Notes: a model not told the origin generated them from the letters alone. A stretch of 49,082 nt of DNA from Sphingopyxis sp. (GCF_019459305.1 NZ_JAIBES010000092.1:1-49082), one strand, 5' to 3'; shown: positions 26,366-35,659, counted from the stretch's first letter. Translations and numbers: made by a program.

Positions 26366-27172
26366 ATGCCGAAGAATAGCAGCGCCGCCAGCTACATCGT
26401 CGCGGCCTTCACCGATGTGCCGTTTCGCGGAAATCCTGCCGGCGTGTGCATCCTGCCCGTGCGAATCGATGCGGGGCTAATGCAGGCGATCGCCGCCGAA
26501 TTGCGGCAGCCGGAAACGGCATTCCTGCTTCGCCGAGGCGACGATTGGGAGATTCGCTGGTTTTCTCCGGTGACCGAAGTCGATCTGTGTGGACATGCCA
26601 CCCTCGCGGCGGCTCATGTGTTGTGGCGAACAAGAGTAGCGAGCGAGGACAGGCTGAGGTTCGTGATGCACACCGGCGTGACCCTGATTGCACGGCGCGA
26701 TGCAGTGGGCTTGATCTGGCTAGAACTGCCCGCTGTCCCTGGCCAGGAAGAAGAGATGCCGGAGGCACTTGCGTCCTGTGTTGGAACGGATTGGATTGTG
26801 TCGTCCCGGCACGGCGATCGCTGGATACTGGAATGCAGCGATGCCCCCCAAGTGCGCGCCGCGCGGCCGAATTTTCCAGATCTTATGGCAACGGGGATCC
26901 GATCCCTAATCGTTACGGCGATTTCCGACGCACCAGAGTATCAGATCATCTCGCGGAATTTCGCGCCGATCGTGGGCGTGAATGAGGATCAGGTGACCGG
27001 AACCGCCCACGCCTGCCTCGCGCTTTATTGGAGTGAGCGACTTGGTCGTGAGTTAACATGCTGGCAGGCCTCGCAGCGAGGCGGAGCAGTCCGAACGCGG
27101 CTTCGCGGTACCTGTGTCGAACTGGGAGGAAGCGCGATCATTACCTTTGAAGGCGTGCTCAAGGGCCTCTGA
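26366..27172 (+). CDS. PhzF family isomerase
   Basis: The 268-residue product has the PhzF/diaminopimelate-epimerase fold motifs: FTDVPFRGNPAGVCIL, QPETAFL with the conserved glutamate, SPVTEVDLCGHATLAAAHVL and EDQVTGTAHACLALYW. PhzF-type enzymes isomerise or epimerise small amino- or keto-acid-like metabolites. The true substrate cannot be told from sequence. It is cytoplasmic, with no signal peptide. It lies 12 bp after the amidohydrolase and is probably co-transcribed from site A, so it likely acts on the product of the imported peptide or amide. Confidence 0.9.
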   Translation: MPKNSSAASYIVAAFTDVPFRGNPAGVCILPVRIDAGLMQAIAAELRQPETAFLLRRGDDWEIRWFSPVTEVDLCGHATLAAAHVLWRTRVASEDRLRFVMHTGVTLIARRDAVGLIWLELPAVPGQEEEMPEALASCVGTDWIVSSRHGDRWILECSDAPQVRAARPNFPDLMATGIRSLIVTAISDAPEYQIISRNFAPIVGVNEDQVTGTAHACLALYWSERLGRELTCWQASQRGGAVRTRLRGTCVELGGSAIITFEGVLKGL

Positions 27173-27249
27173 AGAGAAAGAAACGTTCGCCCGGACCGGT
27201 GGGCCGAACCGGGACACGGAATGCAAAAAATTCGCGCCGTCTGGTGTTC

Positions 27250-27560
27250 AATAGCGGGCGGCGACCCCCGCGGCGCGGATCGGCGCCGCCGGTCAGGCTG
27301 CCGTCAGGGTTGTGCTGGATCGCTTGGATCGATCCGAAGCGCCAATTATCGGGCGTGGTCGGGCAGACATTGACGCCGTAACGCTTCTTGAGTTCGTCGC
27401 GCACCTTAGCCGTCATCGGCGAGGTTGATTGCCGGGGCGAAATAGTGGGCTCATTTGAGCGAGCCGAACCGGCCTATCGCGGCCTTTAGCCCCGCGACGG
27501 TCCCGGGAATAGCAATGCGCTTGCCCGACGTCTCGGGCTGCCGTCCGCCCCTGCCGCCGG
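27250..27560 (-). pseudogene. Gamma-glutamyltransferase remnant
   Basis: Fragments of a gamma-glutamyltranspeptidase lie in one direction. An N-terminal-region piece reads ETSGKRIAIPGTVAGLKAAI followed by GRFGSLK. After a TGA where Trp is expected, HYFAPAINLADDG follows, then a stop, then the C-terminal piece KKRYGVNVCPTTPDNWRFGS through IQAIQHNPDGSLTGGADPRRGG. The central domain with the catalytic threonine is missing, so an internal deletion has occurred. Located downstream of the TonB receptor on the same strand. Confidence 0.65.
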
Positions 27561-27876
27561 TCATTTGCCTCCAAGTTAGCACTGACCTGCGCGTCCTGAG
27601 TGTGATCGAGCTAGGCGTCGAGATAATGACATTCGCCGGTATTGGCGTGAACTGCGGGTTTGGAGCCCTATTCCTCCGCGAGCGCCGATGACGCGGACAG
27701 CACAAGACCAATCGTGACCAGCAATCGATGATGCGCGCGCTCCGCACCCGTTCCATACCTTTTCTACCTCAATTGATGAACCTACGATAATATCTACGGT
27801 CGATCATTTGCACAATCTTTCGGACCTGTTCTCCGTCGAGGCCGACCCTCCCGGGACGAGGAGAGTCGGCGAGCCC
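27561..27876. other. Gap without a recognisable gene
   Basis: Region between the GGT remnant and the TonB receptor stop. It probably includes more decayed GGT sequence near 27560-27700, but no frame is convincing. The segment TCGATCATTTGCACAATC at about 27805 faintly resembles the GntR-type operator. No terminator with a U-tract was seen. Confidence 0.4.
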
Positions 27877-30795
27877 TCAGAACTTTACTTCAGCCCCGAC
27901 AAAGAAGCGTCGGCCCACTATGTCGTAGGTTGCTTCTGAGGTGTTGACGGGTCCCCCCATGCGGAATCCGAGAAGCGGCGGCTCGTTGTCAAACAGATTG
28001 TTGACGCCGCCGAAAAGCTCGAAACTGTCTCCGACACGGTAGCGCATCGACAGGTCGAGATAGCCTTCGCCGGGAAAATGATCGCGGTACCCAGTCTGCC
28101 CATCGCGCAAGTCAATGTCACCGATATAGCGCCCTTGCGCCGAAAGACTGATCGGGCCGCTGGTATAAACCATGCCGAGTTGAGCCTTGAAGTCGGATGA
28201 AACCGCGAGGCCCGAACCGGTACAACCCGGCCCGAACTTGCCCGAGCATTCGATCTTTGCATCGCCCGGCAACGGCGTTGTAGTGTCGTTGAACTGCCAA
28301 TTGCCGGCAAACTGAAAGTTGAGCCGTGCGGGTTCACCGCCAATGTCAAGCGCGGAAGGCAGCCGGAGGCTGTAGTCGACCTGAACGTCGATGCCGCGAA
28401 CGCGACGGCTCGCAACGTTGATAAGCGACGTTTCCACTAGCTCGACATCCCCATTTCCAAAGCGCGATATCCGCTGACAGAAGGGGTTATTGAGGTCGAG
28501 CGCGAGGAAGCACTGGTCAACCGTCGTTTGCGCCGTAACATTCGAGATCGCGTCATCGACGGTAATGTCATAATAATCCGCCGCAATATTGAGGCCTTGC
28601 ATGAAAGGCGGGTTCAGCACGAAGCCAACTGTATAGGTATTGGATTTTTCCTCATGCAGGTTCGGGTTGCCGCCCCCCGTCGAAGTAAAGCCGGTGCCGG
28701 CCTGAATATAGGTGTTGATATCGGCAGCCGGAACACCCTGAAGAACGCAGAACGCCTTCACCGCTGCCGATGGGCTGCGTCGCGAATCGCAAGGATCACT
28801 ACCGGCCGAAAAGCCAGACGACTTGCTCGCGAACAGATTGGCGAGGTCGGGCGCACGAACCGCGCGCTGATAGGCCCCGCGCAGTCGAAACCAAGGCGCC
28901 AAGGCCCATTGCGCGCCGCCCTTATAGGCATAGGTCACGCCGATCGTGGAATAGTCGGACCGGCGAAATGCCCCTTCAAGCGCCAGATCGTGGAAGAACG
29001 GGGTGTCCGCGAGAATCGGAATCCGGACCTCTGCAAATTGCTCCGCAACATCAAATGAACCTGCGTTGGCCGGCTGCGGAACGCCATTCGACGTCTGGCC
29101 TTCGGCAACCTGCACATCGGGATTGAACCGGAAGCTTTCCTTCCGATACTCGAACCCCAGTGCGACGCCGACAGGGCCGGCAGGCAGTTGGAACAATTCG
29201 CCGGCGACATTGGCTGAGGCGAGATTCCGGGTGACGCGCGTTTTTGCAGTCGCGGGCGGAGCGATGAACGCCGCCGCTTCAGGACTGAGCGATCCGACGC
29301 CAAAAATGTTGACCGGGACGCAGCCCGCGACCTGCGTGCGGCAGCGCGCCTGCTGTGTTACCGGATCGATAACCACGTCTAACCCTAGGGTGAGCCGCGG
29401 ATTGGACACCGTGCCATAGGCACCTTGGAATTGGTCAAGCGCCTGATAGGAATAATAGGCGTCCCAGGTCCAGTTCCCTGAACCCAGCGCAAAATTGCCG
29501 CGCAGACCAAATGTTCCCTGATAAGAGGTGCGCTCGAAATCATAGGATCGCGGCCCAAGTTCGATCGGCCGTGTCTGGAGGTTGGTTACATTGAAGATGC
29601 CGTCATTATTGGCATCAAATATGCTGCGATTTGCAGCAAAAAAGGCCCGTGTCGATGGGGAAAGGGCGGGATTGATATCGGCATTCGGAATATTGAGAGG
29701 ACCTGTCTGTCCAGACCTTGCTGTAAAGGCGACAGGCGCGATCTGATAGCTATTTTCGTTCCGGACAAAATAACCTTCTGCATAGGCGGTAACGGAATCG
29801 CTGATCTTGTAATGCCCCAGCACGGTGAGCTGATAGCGCGTCTGCGGACGGATCAACAAATTGTCCGCCGCAAAATTATACAGATCCTGCGGGTTACAGA
29901 AAGGCTGCGCCGCGCCGCTGGCGTCAAAACGAAGACCGGTAGCGGTGCACCCGGGAATATTGAAATTCACCCCGGAAATCTGTGCCCGCTGAGCGGACGA
30001 CAGTGGTATAAAGCTGCCAGGAATTTGCGTGGCACCGCCGGGTATCAGCGTGTCGCCCGACTCGTTCAGTGTGACCGCAGAAAAATCGCGCGAACCGGCC
30101 AAAATCTGCTCCTGTCGATTATAAGAAAAATTCGCCACGACGTTGCCGCGATCCTCTGCAAAATTCGCACCGATCGTCAGGTCCGCCTTGTCCCGGCGTC
30201 CGTCGCCACGCTCGGTGATGCCCATCGAGTAGCGAGCCTTGATCCCGTCGAATGCATCGTGGAGGATGAAATTGACCACACCCGCCACGGCGTCCGATCC
30301 ATACACAGCAGATGCGCCACCCGTCACCACGTCGACACGCTTGATCAGCGCCTCAGGGATCGTCGAGAGATCGACCCTTAGGCTAGTGTTCGCAGGAACA
30401 AAGCGTCGACCGTTCACAAGAACAAGTGTCCGCCCATCCCCGAGACCGCGTAGGTCAGCCGTGTAGACGCCCGAGGCGTTGGTATTCCCGGATGTTGCCC
30501 CGCCCTGCCCCTTGAGCTGCGGCAGTTGGTTAAGCGTCTGCTCGAGGGTGCCATTGCCCGAGAGCGCAATTCTTTCTTCCGAGACGATGTTGATCGGGCT
30601 GGTCGCGGTCAGATCGGGCCGCGTTAGCCGCGTTCCGGTTACCACGATGGGTTCTTCTCTCGATGTTTCGGCGCTTTCCGCTGCACCCTGGGCAATCGCA
30701 GGCGTGCTCGTGAGCACTGCAGCGGCGAGCATCGCCACCAAACTGCATCGGAACAGAAGCGCCCCCTTTGCGGAAGCCGATATGCCACGTGCCAT
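27877..30795 (-). CDS. TonB-dependent outer-membrane receptor of the GntR-controlled cluster
   Basis: The 972-residue product has a signal peptide (LVAMLAAAVLTSTPAIAQ), a short linker, the plug (IVVTGTRLTRPDLTATSPIN, LNQLPQLKGQGGATSGNTNA, VLVNGRRFVPANTSLRVDLS, IKRVDVVTGGASAVYGSDAV) and a barrel ending ...FFVGAEVKF. This subfamily in sphingomonads and Caulobacter is common for sugars, peptides and aromatic compounds. The neighbours here suggest a peptide or amino-acid conjugate (inference). The ATG at 30795 has GGAG upstream. The longer frame to 30861 would swallow the operator at 30835. Confidence 0.93.
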   Translation of the reverse strand: MARGISASAKGALLFRCSLVAMLAAAVLTSTPAIAQGAAESAETSREEPIVVTGTRLTRPDLTATSPINIVSEERIALSGNGTLEQTLNQLPQLKGQGGATSGNTNASGVYTADLRGLGDGRTLVLVNGRRFVPANTSLRVDLSTIPEALIKRVDVVTGGASAVYGSDAVAGVVNFILHDAFDGIKARYSMGITERGDGRRDKADLTIGANFAEDRGNVVANFSYNRQEQILAGSRDFSAVTLNESGDTLIPGGATQIPGSFIPLSSAQRAQISGVNFNIPGCTATGLRFDASGAAQPFCNPQDLYNFAADNLLIRPQTRYQLTVLGHYKISDSVTAYAEGYFVRNENSYQIAPVAFTARSGQTGPLNIPNADINPALSPSTRAFFAANRSIFDANNDGIFNVTNLQTRPIELGPRSYDFERTSYQGTFGLRGNFALGSGNWTWDAYYSYQALDQFQGAYGTVSNPRLTLGLDVVIDPVTQQARCRTQVAGCVPVNIFGVGSLSPEAAAFIAPPATAKTRVTRNLASANVAGELFQLPAGPVGVALGFEYRKESFRFNPDVQVAEGQTSNGVPQPANAGSFDVAEQFAEVRIPILADTPFFHDLALEGAFRRSDYSTIGVTYAYKGGAQWALAPWFRLRGAYQRAVRAPDLANLFASKSSGFSAGSDPCDSRRSPSAAVKAFCVLQGVPAADINTYIQAGTGFTSTGGGNPNLHEEKSNTYTVGFVLNPPFMQGLNIAADYYDITVDDAISNVTAQTTVDQCFLALDLNNPFCQRISRFGNGDVELVETSLINVASRRVRGIDVQVDYSLRLPSALDIGGEPARLNFQFAGNWQFNDTTTPLPGDAKIECSGKFGPGCTGSGLAVSSDFKAQLGMVYTSGPISLSAQGRYIGDIDLRDGQTGYRDHFPGEGYLDLSMRYRVGDSFELFGGVNNLFDNEPPLLGFRMGGPVNTSEATYDIVGRRFFVGAEVKF

Positions 30796-30834
30796 CCCTT
30801 TTCTCCTATCTTCGTGATGTGAAGAACGCAGTAA

Positions 30835-30848
30835 TATTGTTGACAATC
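30835..30848. promoter_or_regulatory. Putative GntR/FCD operator (site B)
   Basis: On the minus strand this reads GATTGT-CA-ACAATA, differing from sites A and D at one position. It lies 39 bp upstream of the TonB receptor ATG, where it could block or activate transcription. Confidence 0.7.
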
Positions 30849-30969
30849 GATCATATGCCACGCTGCCCCGTTACGGGCAAGATTTTTTCGTCCGGCCCAA
30901 TTTTCCTGCGCGCGCAGTAGGAAGCGCGGACATTCCCCAGTTCGCCACCAACGTAGCTGGGGCATTGTC

Positions 30970-31290
30970 GCTCAACCGTAAGAAGACCCCGCGGCTCTAT
31001 CGCGAGGAGGGGCTGGCGGTCAGGCGGCGACTTAGCCGCAAGCGCGGTCGGCAGGAGGGTTTACCCTGCCGAACCAGCGCTGGAGCTTGGACTTTGTGCA
31101 TGATCAGACGGCGTCAGGCAGTCGGTTCCGGGTGCTCAACGGTCTATGATGTGACCAAGGAGGCTTGGCAGCAGTGCCGGACGCCTCGATTTCGCGGCGC
31201 CATGTCGTGCGTGACCTGACCGAGCTGATCGCATAGTGCGGCAAGCCCGGCATGATTGTCAGCGACAGCGGAACCGAGCTCACCATTAGA
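30970..31290 (+). mobile_element. IS3 family transposase remnant
   Basis: Degenerate OrfB of an IS3-type element. LNRKKTPRLYREEGLAVRRR is followed after frameshifts by LPNQRWSLDFVHDQTASGSR and FRVLN. A further shift leads to HVVRDLTELIA, then a stop, then CGKPGMIVSDSGTELT. The first and second catalytic aspartates (LDFVHD, IVSDSG) are recognisable. The stretch 31290-31487 up to gntR shows nothing clear. Confidence 0.75.
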
Positions 31291-31487
31291 GTGATCCCCG
31301 TCAACGCCAATGGCACAGATTTGAGGTTGTGATGAAAGGAGGATTGGGGGTTCTTCGTAGTGACGAAGGAACGAAGATTAAGCCCCAACACCCCTTGAAA
31401 AAATCGTCGGTGAAGACTCCTGCTGAGCGAGTCGTTGGCAGGCCTGCTGATCGATCTGATCCGGCAATCTATTATACCTGCCGAATG

Positions 31488-32168
31488 TCAGTTCTCCGGA
31501 TTGCGCGCTTTGAGATAGCGTTCGGTTTCTTCCCCACCAAGCCGCATGTGGGTTTCAATCTCTCGCTCCATCGCGTCCCAATCGTCGCCGAGTGCAGCGA
31601 CAAGAAAACTGTCGTGGCCACCCCGGCGTGGGCCGCGGCGTCCGTGCGCGAGATGATTAGAGGCCCAGTAAAGCTGGAGTCGTCCCTTGAGTCCGTTCCA
31701 TATTTCCAGCAGCAGCAGATGATCCGCGGTCTCGTAGACCAGCGAATGAAGGTGCAACTCGCGACGTATGCACTCTAGTTCGTCGCCCGCGTCGATAGCT
31801 TCCAGCAGAGCTACCTGTCTTTGCTGCAATTCGCTCCGGAAATACTCGTCGCGTCGGCCCCAGGCGAGACGGAATGCGAAGGTTTCCAGAGTTGTGCGTA
31901 GGGAATAGATTTCGCGGACCGCCTGTTCCGACAATTCGGTTACGTGAGTCCCAGTGAAGGGAACCTGGATGAGCAGTCCTTCGTCGATCAGTTGGCGAAT
32001 GGCTTCGCGCAGCGGTCCACGGCTGACGCCGAACTGTTCGGCCAGTGCGGTTTCGACAAGCGGTTCGCCCGGCGCTATCTCGCCGGCAAAAATGCTTTTG
32101 CGGAGTTCATCGGCGATGCGAGCACCGAACGTTTGCTTATGTAGCTTGACGACTGCCGGTACATTCAC
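31488..32168 (-). CDS. GntR family regulator with FCD domain
   Basis: The 226-residue product has an N-terminal winged helix (about residues 12-75: IADELRKSIFAGEIAPGEPL, ALAEQFGVSRGPLREAIRQL). A helical FCD domain follows, with REIYSLRTTLETFAFRLA and ligand/metal-site histidines in HLHSLVYETADH and ETHMR. FadR-type members of this family bind small acids and act mostly as repressors. Site C sits 17 bp upstream of the ATG, suggesting autoregulation. Sites A, B and D before the neighbouring operons suggest it controls the whole cluster. Confidence 0.93.
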   Translation of the reverse strand: MNVPAVVKLHKQTFGARIADELRKSIFAGEIAPGEPLVETALAEQFGVSRGPLREAIRQLIDEGLLIQVPFTGTHVTELSEQAVREIYSLRTTLETFAFRLAWGRRDEYFRSELQQRQVALLEAIDAGDELECIRRELHLHSLVYETADHLLLLEIWNGLKGRLQLYWASNHLAHGRRGPRRGGHDSFLVAALGDDWDAMEREIETHMRLGGEETERYLKARNPEN

Positions 32169-32184
32169 TTCGGTTCTCCAAATT

Positions 32185-32198
32185 GACTGTCAACAATC
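32185..32198. promoter_or_regulatory. Putative GntR/FCD operator (site C), gntR promoter
   Basis: GACTGT-CA-ACAATC, one change from site A, 17 bp before the gntR ATG. Consistent with autoregulation. Confidence 0.7.
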
Positions 32199-32241
32199 TA
32201 GCGGCTTTGGTCAGTTGGGGCAATTGCCCTGTCAGGCAGCG

Positions 32242-32720
32242 TCACGGCATTAATCCTGTTTCCAGCACCTCGCCGCGCCGCTGGATCGTCAGATCGATCG
32301 GTGCCGATGCTCGGTTCAATGCGCGTTCAAGTTCGGAAGGAGCGACGATTGGGCACCTCCCGTTCTAATGACTATGTCGCCTGCGACAATGCCGGCACAT
32401 GAAGCCGCCGGCGATGGCGCTACCAGCAATGCGACAGCGCCACGCTGCATTCCCGCCCGCATTCGCCTTATAAGGTTGGGGCCGGGCTGGTCGACGACAG
32501 GGCCGAACGGCGCGGCTGGCTTCTGGCCAGTTCGCGCAATGATGTTCGCGATGCGGGACACGGATTTGCCCGGCGGAAAGCGGGTGGCGTTGCCATCGTC
32601 TGCGGTGGAAAAGGTGATGACCCGTCCATTGCGGTCGATGAGAGGCAGGGCGATGGCGGGTTGGTCAACCGCGACGCTCAGCAGCGCGGCAGAAGCGCGC
32701 CGAGCAAGTGGATCGGTCAT
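32242..32720 (-). pseudogene. Truncated HtrA-like protein with PDZ domain, frameshifted
   Basis: The open part (134 residues) contains PLIDRNGRVITFS, IANIIARTG and a PDZ start (GAVALLVAPSPAASCAGIVA, GDIVIRTGG), as at the end of HtrA/S1C proteases, then stops at 32316. In the next frame the PDZ domain continues as ELERALNRASAPIDLTIQRR and GEVLETGLMP to TGA at 32242-32244. A one-base deletion near 32335 accounts for the break. The trypsin-like catalytic domain is absent. It lies 10 bp after the ProC-like gene. Confidence 0.6.
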
Positions 32721-32730
32721 GGAAAAATGA

Positions 32731-33513
32731 CTAGCCCGCGTTCAGGGACTGCGACCGTAGCGCAGCGGCGGTCATTGCGTCGCCGACCAGCCGGCGCAGG
32801 ACGTCATCCCTGTCAAAGACCGCTATTGCTGCAGCGGTCGTCCCGCCTGGGCTGGTGATGGTGGCGCGAACCTTGTCCAGCGGTTCGTCACCGTGCGCCA
32901 GCAGCATGCCGATTCCGCACAGGGTCGCATGCGCCATCGCTTTGGCAGTTTCGGGTTCGAGCCCCAGCCGTTCGGCCTCTTTCTGCATCTGTTCGGCCAT
33001 GAACAGAAGATAAGCCGGACCGCTCCCCGAGAGGGCGGTGACGGCATCCATTTCGGATTCGTCGCGCATCCAGAAGATCGATCCCAACGCACCGAACGCC
33101 CGCGCGATGTGTTGGCGCGTTGCTTCCTCCGGCGCGTTGTCCATGACGCAGGCCAACACGCCGCTGTTGGCCAGAACCGGCAGGTTGGGCATCATTCTAA
33201 TGATCCGTGGATCCGGACCCAGCCGAGCGGAAAGACGATCAAGGTGGATTCCCGCCGCAAGCGATACGACAATTGTATCAGTGGACAGGATGGGCGCTAC
33301 GATGTCGCAGGGCTGGTCGATCCCATCCGGCTTGGTTGCCAGGATGATCAATGACGGTGCGTCGATGCCGGACAGATCGTCGATGCTTTCGATCTTGTGT
33401 GCGTCTGTGATCGCCCCGACATTCGGGTCGATGAAGTAGACCACTTGGCGCCGTGTCATTCCGCGCGCCAATGATGCCCCCATGCGCCCGCAGCCGATAA
33501 ACAATGTGGTCAT
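32731..33513 (-). CDS. Pyrroline-5-carboxylate reductase family protein
   Basis: The 260-residue product has a Rossmann start (LFIGCGRMGASLARGM) and the ProC C-terminal signature (DAVTALSGSGPAYLLFMAEQ, TITSPGGTTAAAI). ProC reduces pyrroline-5-carboxylate to proline with NAD(P)H. As this copy sits in a catabolic cluster under the GntR-type operator, it may instead act on another cyclic imine or work in an amino-acid breakdown route (inference). It is divergent from the symporter gene with site D between them. I leave the symbol blank because a housekeeping proC may exist elsewhere. Confidence 0.92.
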   Translation of the reverse strand: MTTLFIGCGRMGASLARGMTRRQVVYFIDPNVGAITDAHKIESIDDLSGIDAPSLIILATKPDGIDQPCDIVAPILSTDTIVVSLAAGIHLDRLSARLGPDPRIIRMMPNLPVLANSGVLACVMDNAPEEATRQHIARAFGALGSIFWMRDESEMDAVTALSGSGPAYLLFMAEQMQKEAERLGLEPETAKAMAHATLCGIGMLLAHGDEPLDKVRATITSPGGTTAAAIAVFDRDDVLRRLVGDAMTAAALRSQSLNAG

Positions 33514-33614
33514 GCCATTCTCCGTTCGCAGCGGGCATTGGTTGGAGAGGTAAGCAACCGCCTATTCTGCGGACCTCCCACGCTACCCTTTGCGTACAAA
33601 GCAATGCATTTGTC

Positions 33615-33628
33615 GATTGTCAACAATC
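33615..33628. promoter_or_regulatory. Putative GntR/FCD operator (site D)
   Basis: GATTGT-CA-ACAATC, identical to site A, in the divergent region between the ProC-like gene (102 bp away) and the symporter gene (150 bp away). It lies inside the longest possible symporter frame, supporting the start at 33779. Confidence 0.7.
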
Positions 33629-33778
33629 AACCATCTTGGTACATCTGCGCAAGCTACTATTGTCTCGGCGCGTCTTGCCCGGGATGGGGCGGCAGGACAA
33701 GAATGGCCGATCGCGGGCAAGGGTAGATGGATCGTGCATACCCTCCAAGTGGTAGGGTGTGCGATCGGGGGAACAGGA

Positions 33779-35107
33779 ATGACGGTAAGCCAGGATGTGA
33801 AGCATGTCGCCCAAGTCAGTTTCTGGCGACGTTACTGGTTCGACATTCCGCTATGGAAGCGGATCATTCCTGCCTTCGTGCTGGGCGTCGCGATCGGAAT
33901 CGTGTGGGGCGAGGATGCCACGAGCCTGCAATGGCTCGGCGATATTTTCGTCCGGTTGGCGCGTATGCTTGTTGCGCCGCTGATCTTCTTCACGATCACT
34001 GCCGGTGTGATCGGGATGGGCGATCCAAAACGGCTGGGGTCGCTTGGTGTCCGGTCGCTCGCCTTGTTCGCTACCTCAGCCTTTGTTGCGGCGACGATCG
34101 GCATGCTGTTGGGTCTGGCGCTGCAGCCCGGTGCCGGCGTTAGTCTTGTCGGGGCCAAGCCGCAGACGATCGAAGCGGGCCGCACGCTGTCCGAACAACT
34201 GCTCGCGATCATCCCGGTCAATCCTGTTCAGGCTCTTGCGCAGGGTGACATGCTGGCGATCATCTTTTTCGCGATCTTTTTCGCGATCGGTGTACTTACG
34301 CTTGGTGAACGGGGCCGGCCGCTCATCGATGTCATCGGGGCTGCGTCCGAGGTCATGATGCGTTTGGTGATCTTCGTCATGGAGGTGGCTCCGATTGGCG
34401 TTTTCGGACTGATGGCTTCGGCGGTCGGCGCAAGCGGGCTGGGGGTGTTCATCAATATCTCGCTGCTGGCGCTCGGCACCCTCCTCGGGTGCGTGATCCA
34501 CCTGTTGATCGTCCACACCGGTCTGATTGCACTTCTCGCACGGTTGTCGCCGATCCGCTATCTGCGTGGAGCGGTGGACGCACTTGTTATCGCGTTTTCC
34601 ACTTCGTCGAGTTCGGCTAGCCTACCGGTCGAGATGGCGATCGCGGAAAAGAAGTTTGGCATCCACAAGAGCATCGCCTCGACGGTGCTGCCAGTCGGTG
34701 TCGGCATCGCTCGCGACGGCACGGCGATGTTCGTCGCACTACTTTCGATGTTCGCGATCCAGGCGCTGGACATCACTCCGTCGACCTCTGACCTGTTCCT
34801 TATCGTCGCGGTATCGACCATGCTTGCGCTCGGTGCTCCGCCCATTCCATCGGCAGCGATGTTCATGATGGCCGCGGTCCTTTCGGTCGTCGGCATCAGC
34901 GATGTTGAGTCGGCGCTGCTCGTTGGCTTCATTCTGCCTTTCGACCGCCTGCTAGACATGATGCGAACGACCGTCAACGTGTCGACGAACATGGTCAATG
35001 CCACCGTCATGGCATCGAGCCTTGGCGAGATGGAGCGCGATGTGTTCGCGACGGGTGGGCAGCCGCTGAATAGCGAAGCGGCAGGAGAAAATAACCCGCG
35101 ACGCTGA
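33779..35107 (+). CDS. Dicarboxylate/amino acid:cation symporter (DAACS family)
   Basis: Inner-membrane secondary transporter of the GltP/DctA family. The 442-residue product has about eight membrane segments plus re-entrant loops. The serine-rich hairpin STSSSSASLP is at residues 274-283. TM7 reads ARDGTAMFVALLSMF, and TM8 has FDRLLDMMRTTVNVSTNMVN. The arginine that binds a second carboxylate (as Arg397 in GltPh) is present. The position of GltPh Asp405 is Asn. Acidic amino acids or dicarboxylates are likely substrates. The start is supported by GGGGG upstream and by the operator position. Confidence 0.93.
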   Translation: MTVSQDVKHVAQVSFWRRYWFDIPLWKRIIPAFVLGVAIGIVWGEDATSLQWLGDIFVRLARMLVAPLIFFTITAGVIGMGDPKRLGSLGVRSLALFATSAFVAATIGMLLGLALQPGAGVSLVGAKPQTIEAGRTLSEQLLAIIPVNPVQALAQGDMLAIIFFAIFFAIGVLTLGERGRPLIDVIGAASEVMMRLVIFVMEVAPIGVFGLMASAVGASGLGVFINISLLALGTLLGCVIHLLIVHTGLIALLARLSPIRYLRGAVDALVIAFSTSSSSASLPVEMAIAEKKFGIHKSIASTVLPVGVGIARDGTAMFVALLSMFAIQALDITPSTSDLFLIVAVSTMLALGAPPIPSAAMFMMAAVLSVVGISDVESALLVGFILPFDRLLDMMRTTVNVSTNMVNATVMASSLGEMERDVFATGGQPLNSEAAGENNPRR

Positions 35108-35269
35108 CGTGTCGTTTCCGACGTCCTTTCCTGTCCGTCGTGTCGTTGCGACGCGACCGTTGTCACGCTCATGTCAAATGGAAATCGCCGCATGCAAGAA
35201 ATTTGACCTAGGGTTAGAACCCTTTGATTTGGTGTGACGACTGTGATTCAGGCTTGCAGTGGAGCCTGA

Positions 35270-35516
35270 ATGATGAGTGATTTGTTCTGGCTGCCGGACG
35301 AGCAGATGGCGCGGCTTCAGCCCTATTTTCTGAAGAGCCATAGCCGCGAGTGCGTCGATGACCGGCGGGTTCTGAGCGGCATCATCTTCGTCAACCGGAA
35401 TGGGCGGAGGTGGCGGGATGCGCCGAGAGAATATGGCCCGGCAAAGCCTGTCCGGAGCTTGTCAAAGGAAAGCTCTACGACCACAGAAAGCGGTGGAGCC
35501 ACAAGGGCTCTTCATT
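35270..35516 (+). mobile_element. IS5 family transposase remnant
   Basis: MSDLFWLPDEQMARLQPYFL, then DDRRVLSGIIFVNRNGRRWR and DAPREYGP, match the N-terminus of IS5-type transposases of sphingomonads. A frameshift follows; the continuation LYDHRKRWSHKG stops at about 35516. The DDE core is missing. AGGGTT-AG-AACCCT at about 35212 may belong to its left end. Confidence 0.75.
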
Positions 35517-35659
35517 CTGAGATGGACGGTTGCTCTGCCACCTTAATTCTGGACCAGTTGCGGTAGATTTTTCCGCCGCAGATATCCTTGGCTCGGCGAG
35601 GAGTTACGGCATGAAGGCATCGAAGCTCACGGACGCGCACCCCACGCTCGACGCCGCTG

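Noticed and set aside
27805..27822. Fifth GntR-type operator near the receptor stop
   Set aside because: Only a weak match (ATTTG-CA-CAAT), not in a promoter position.
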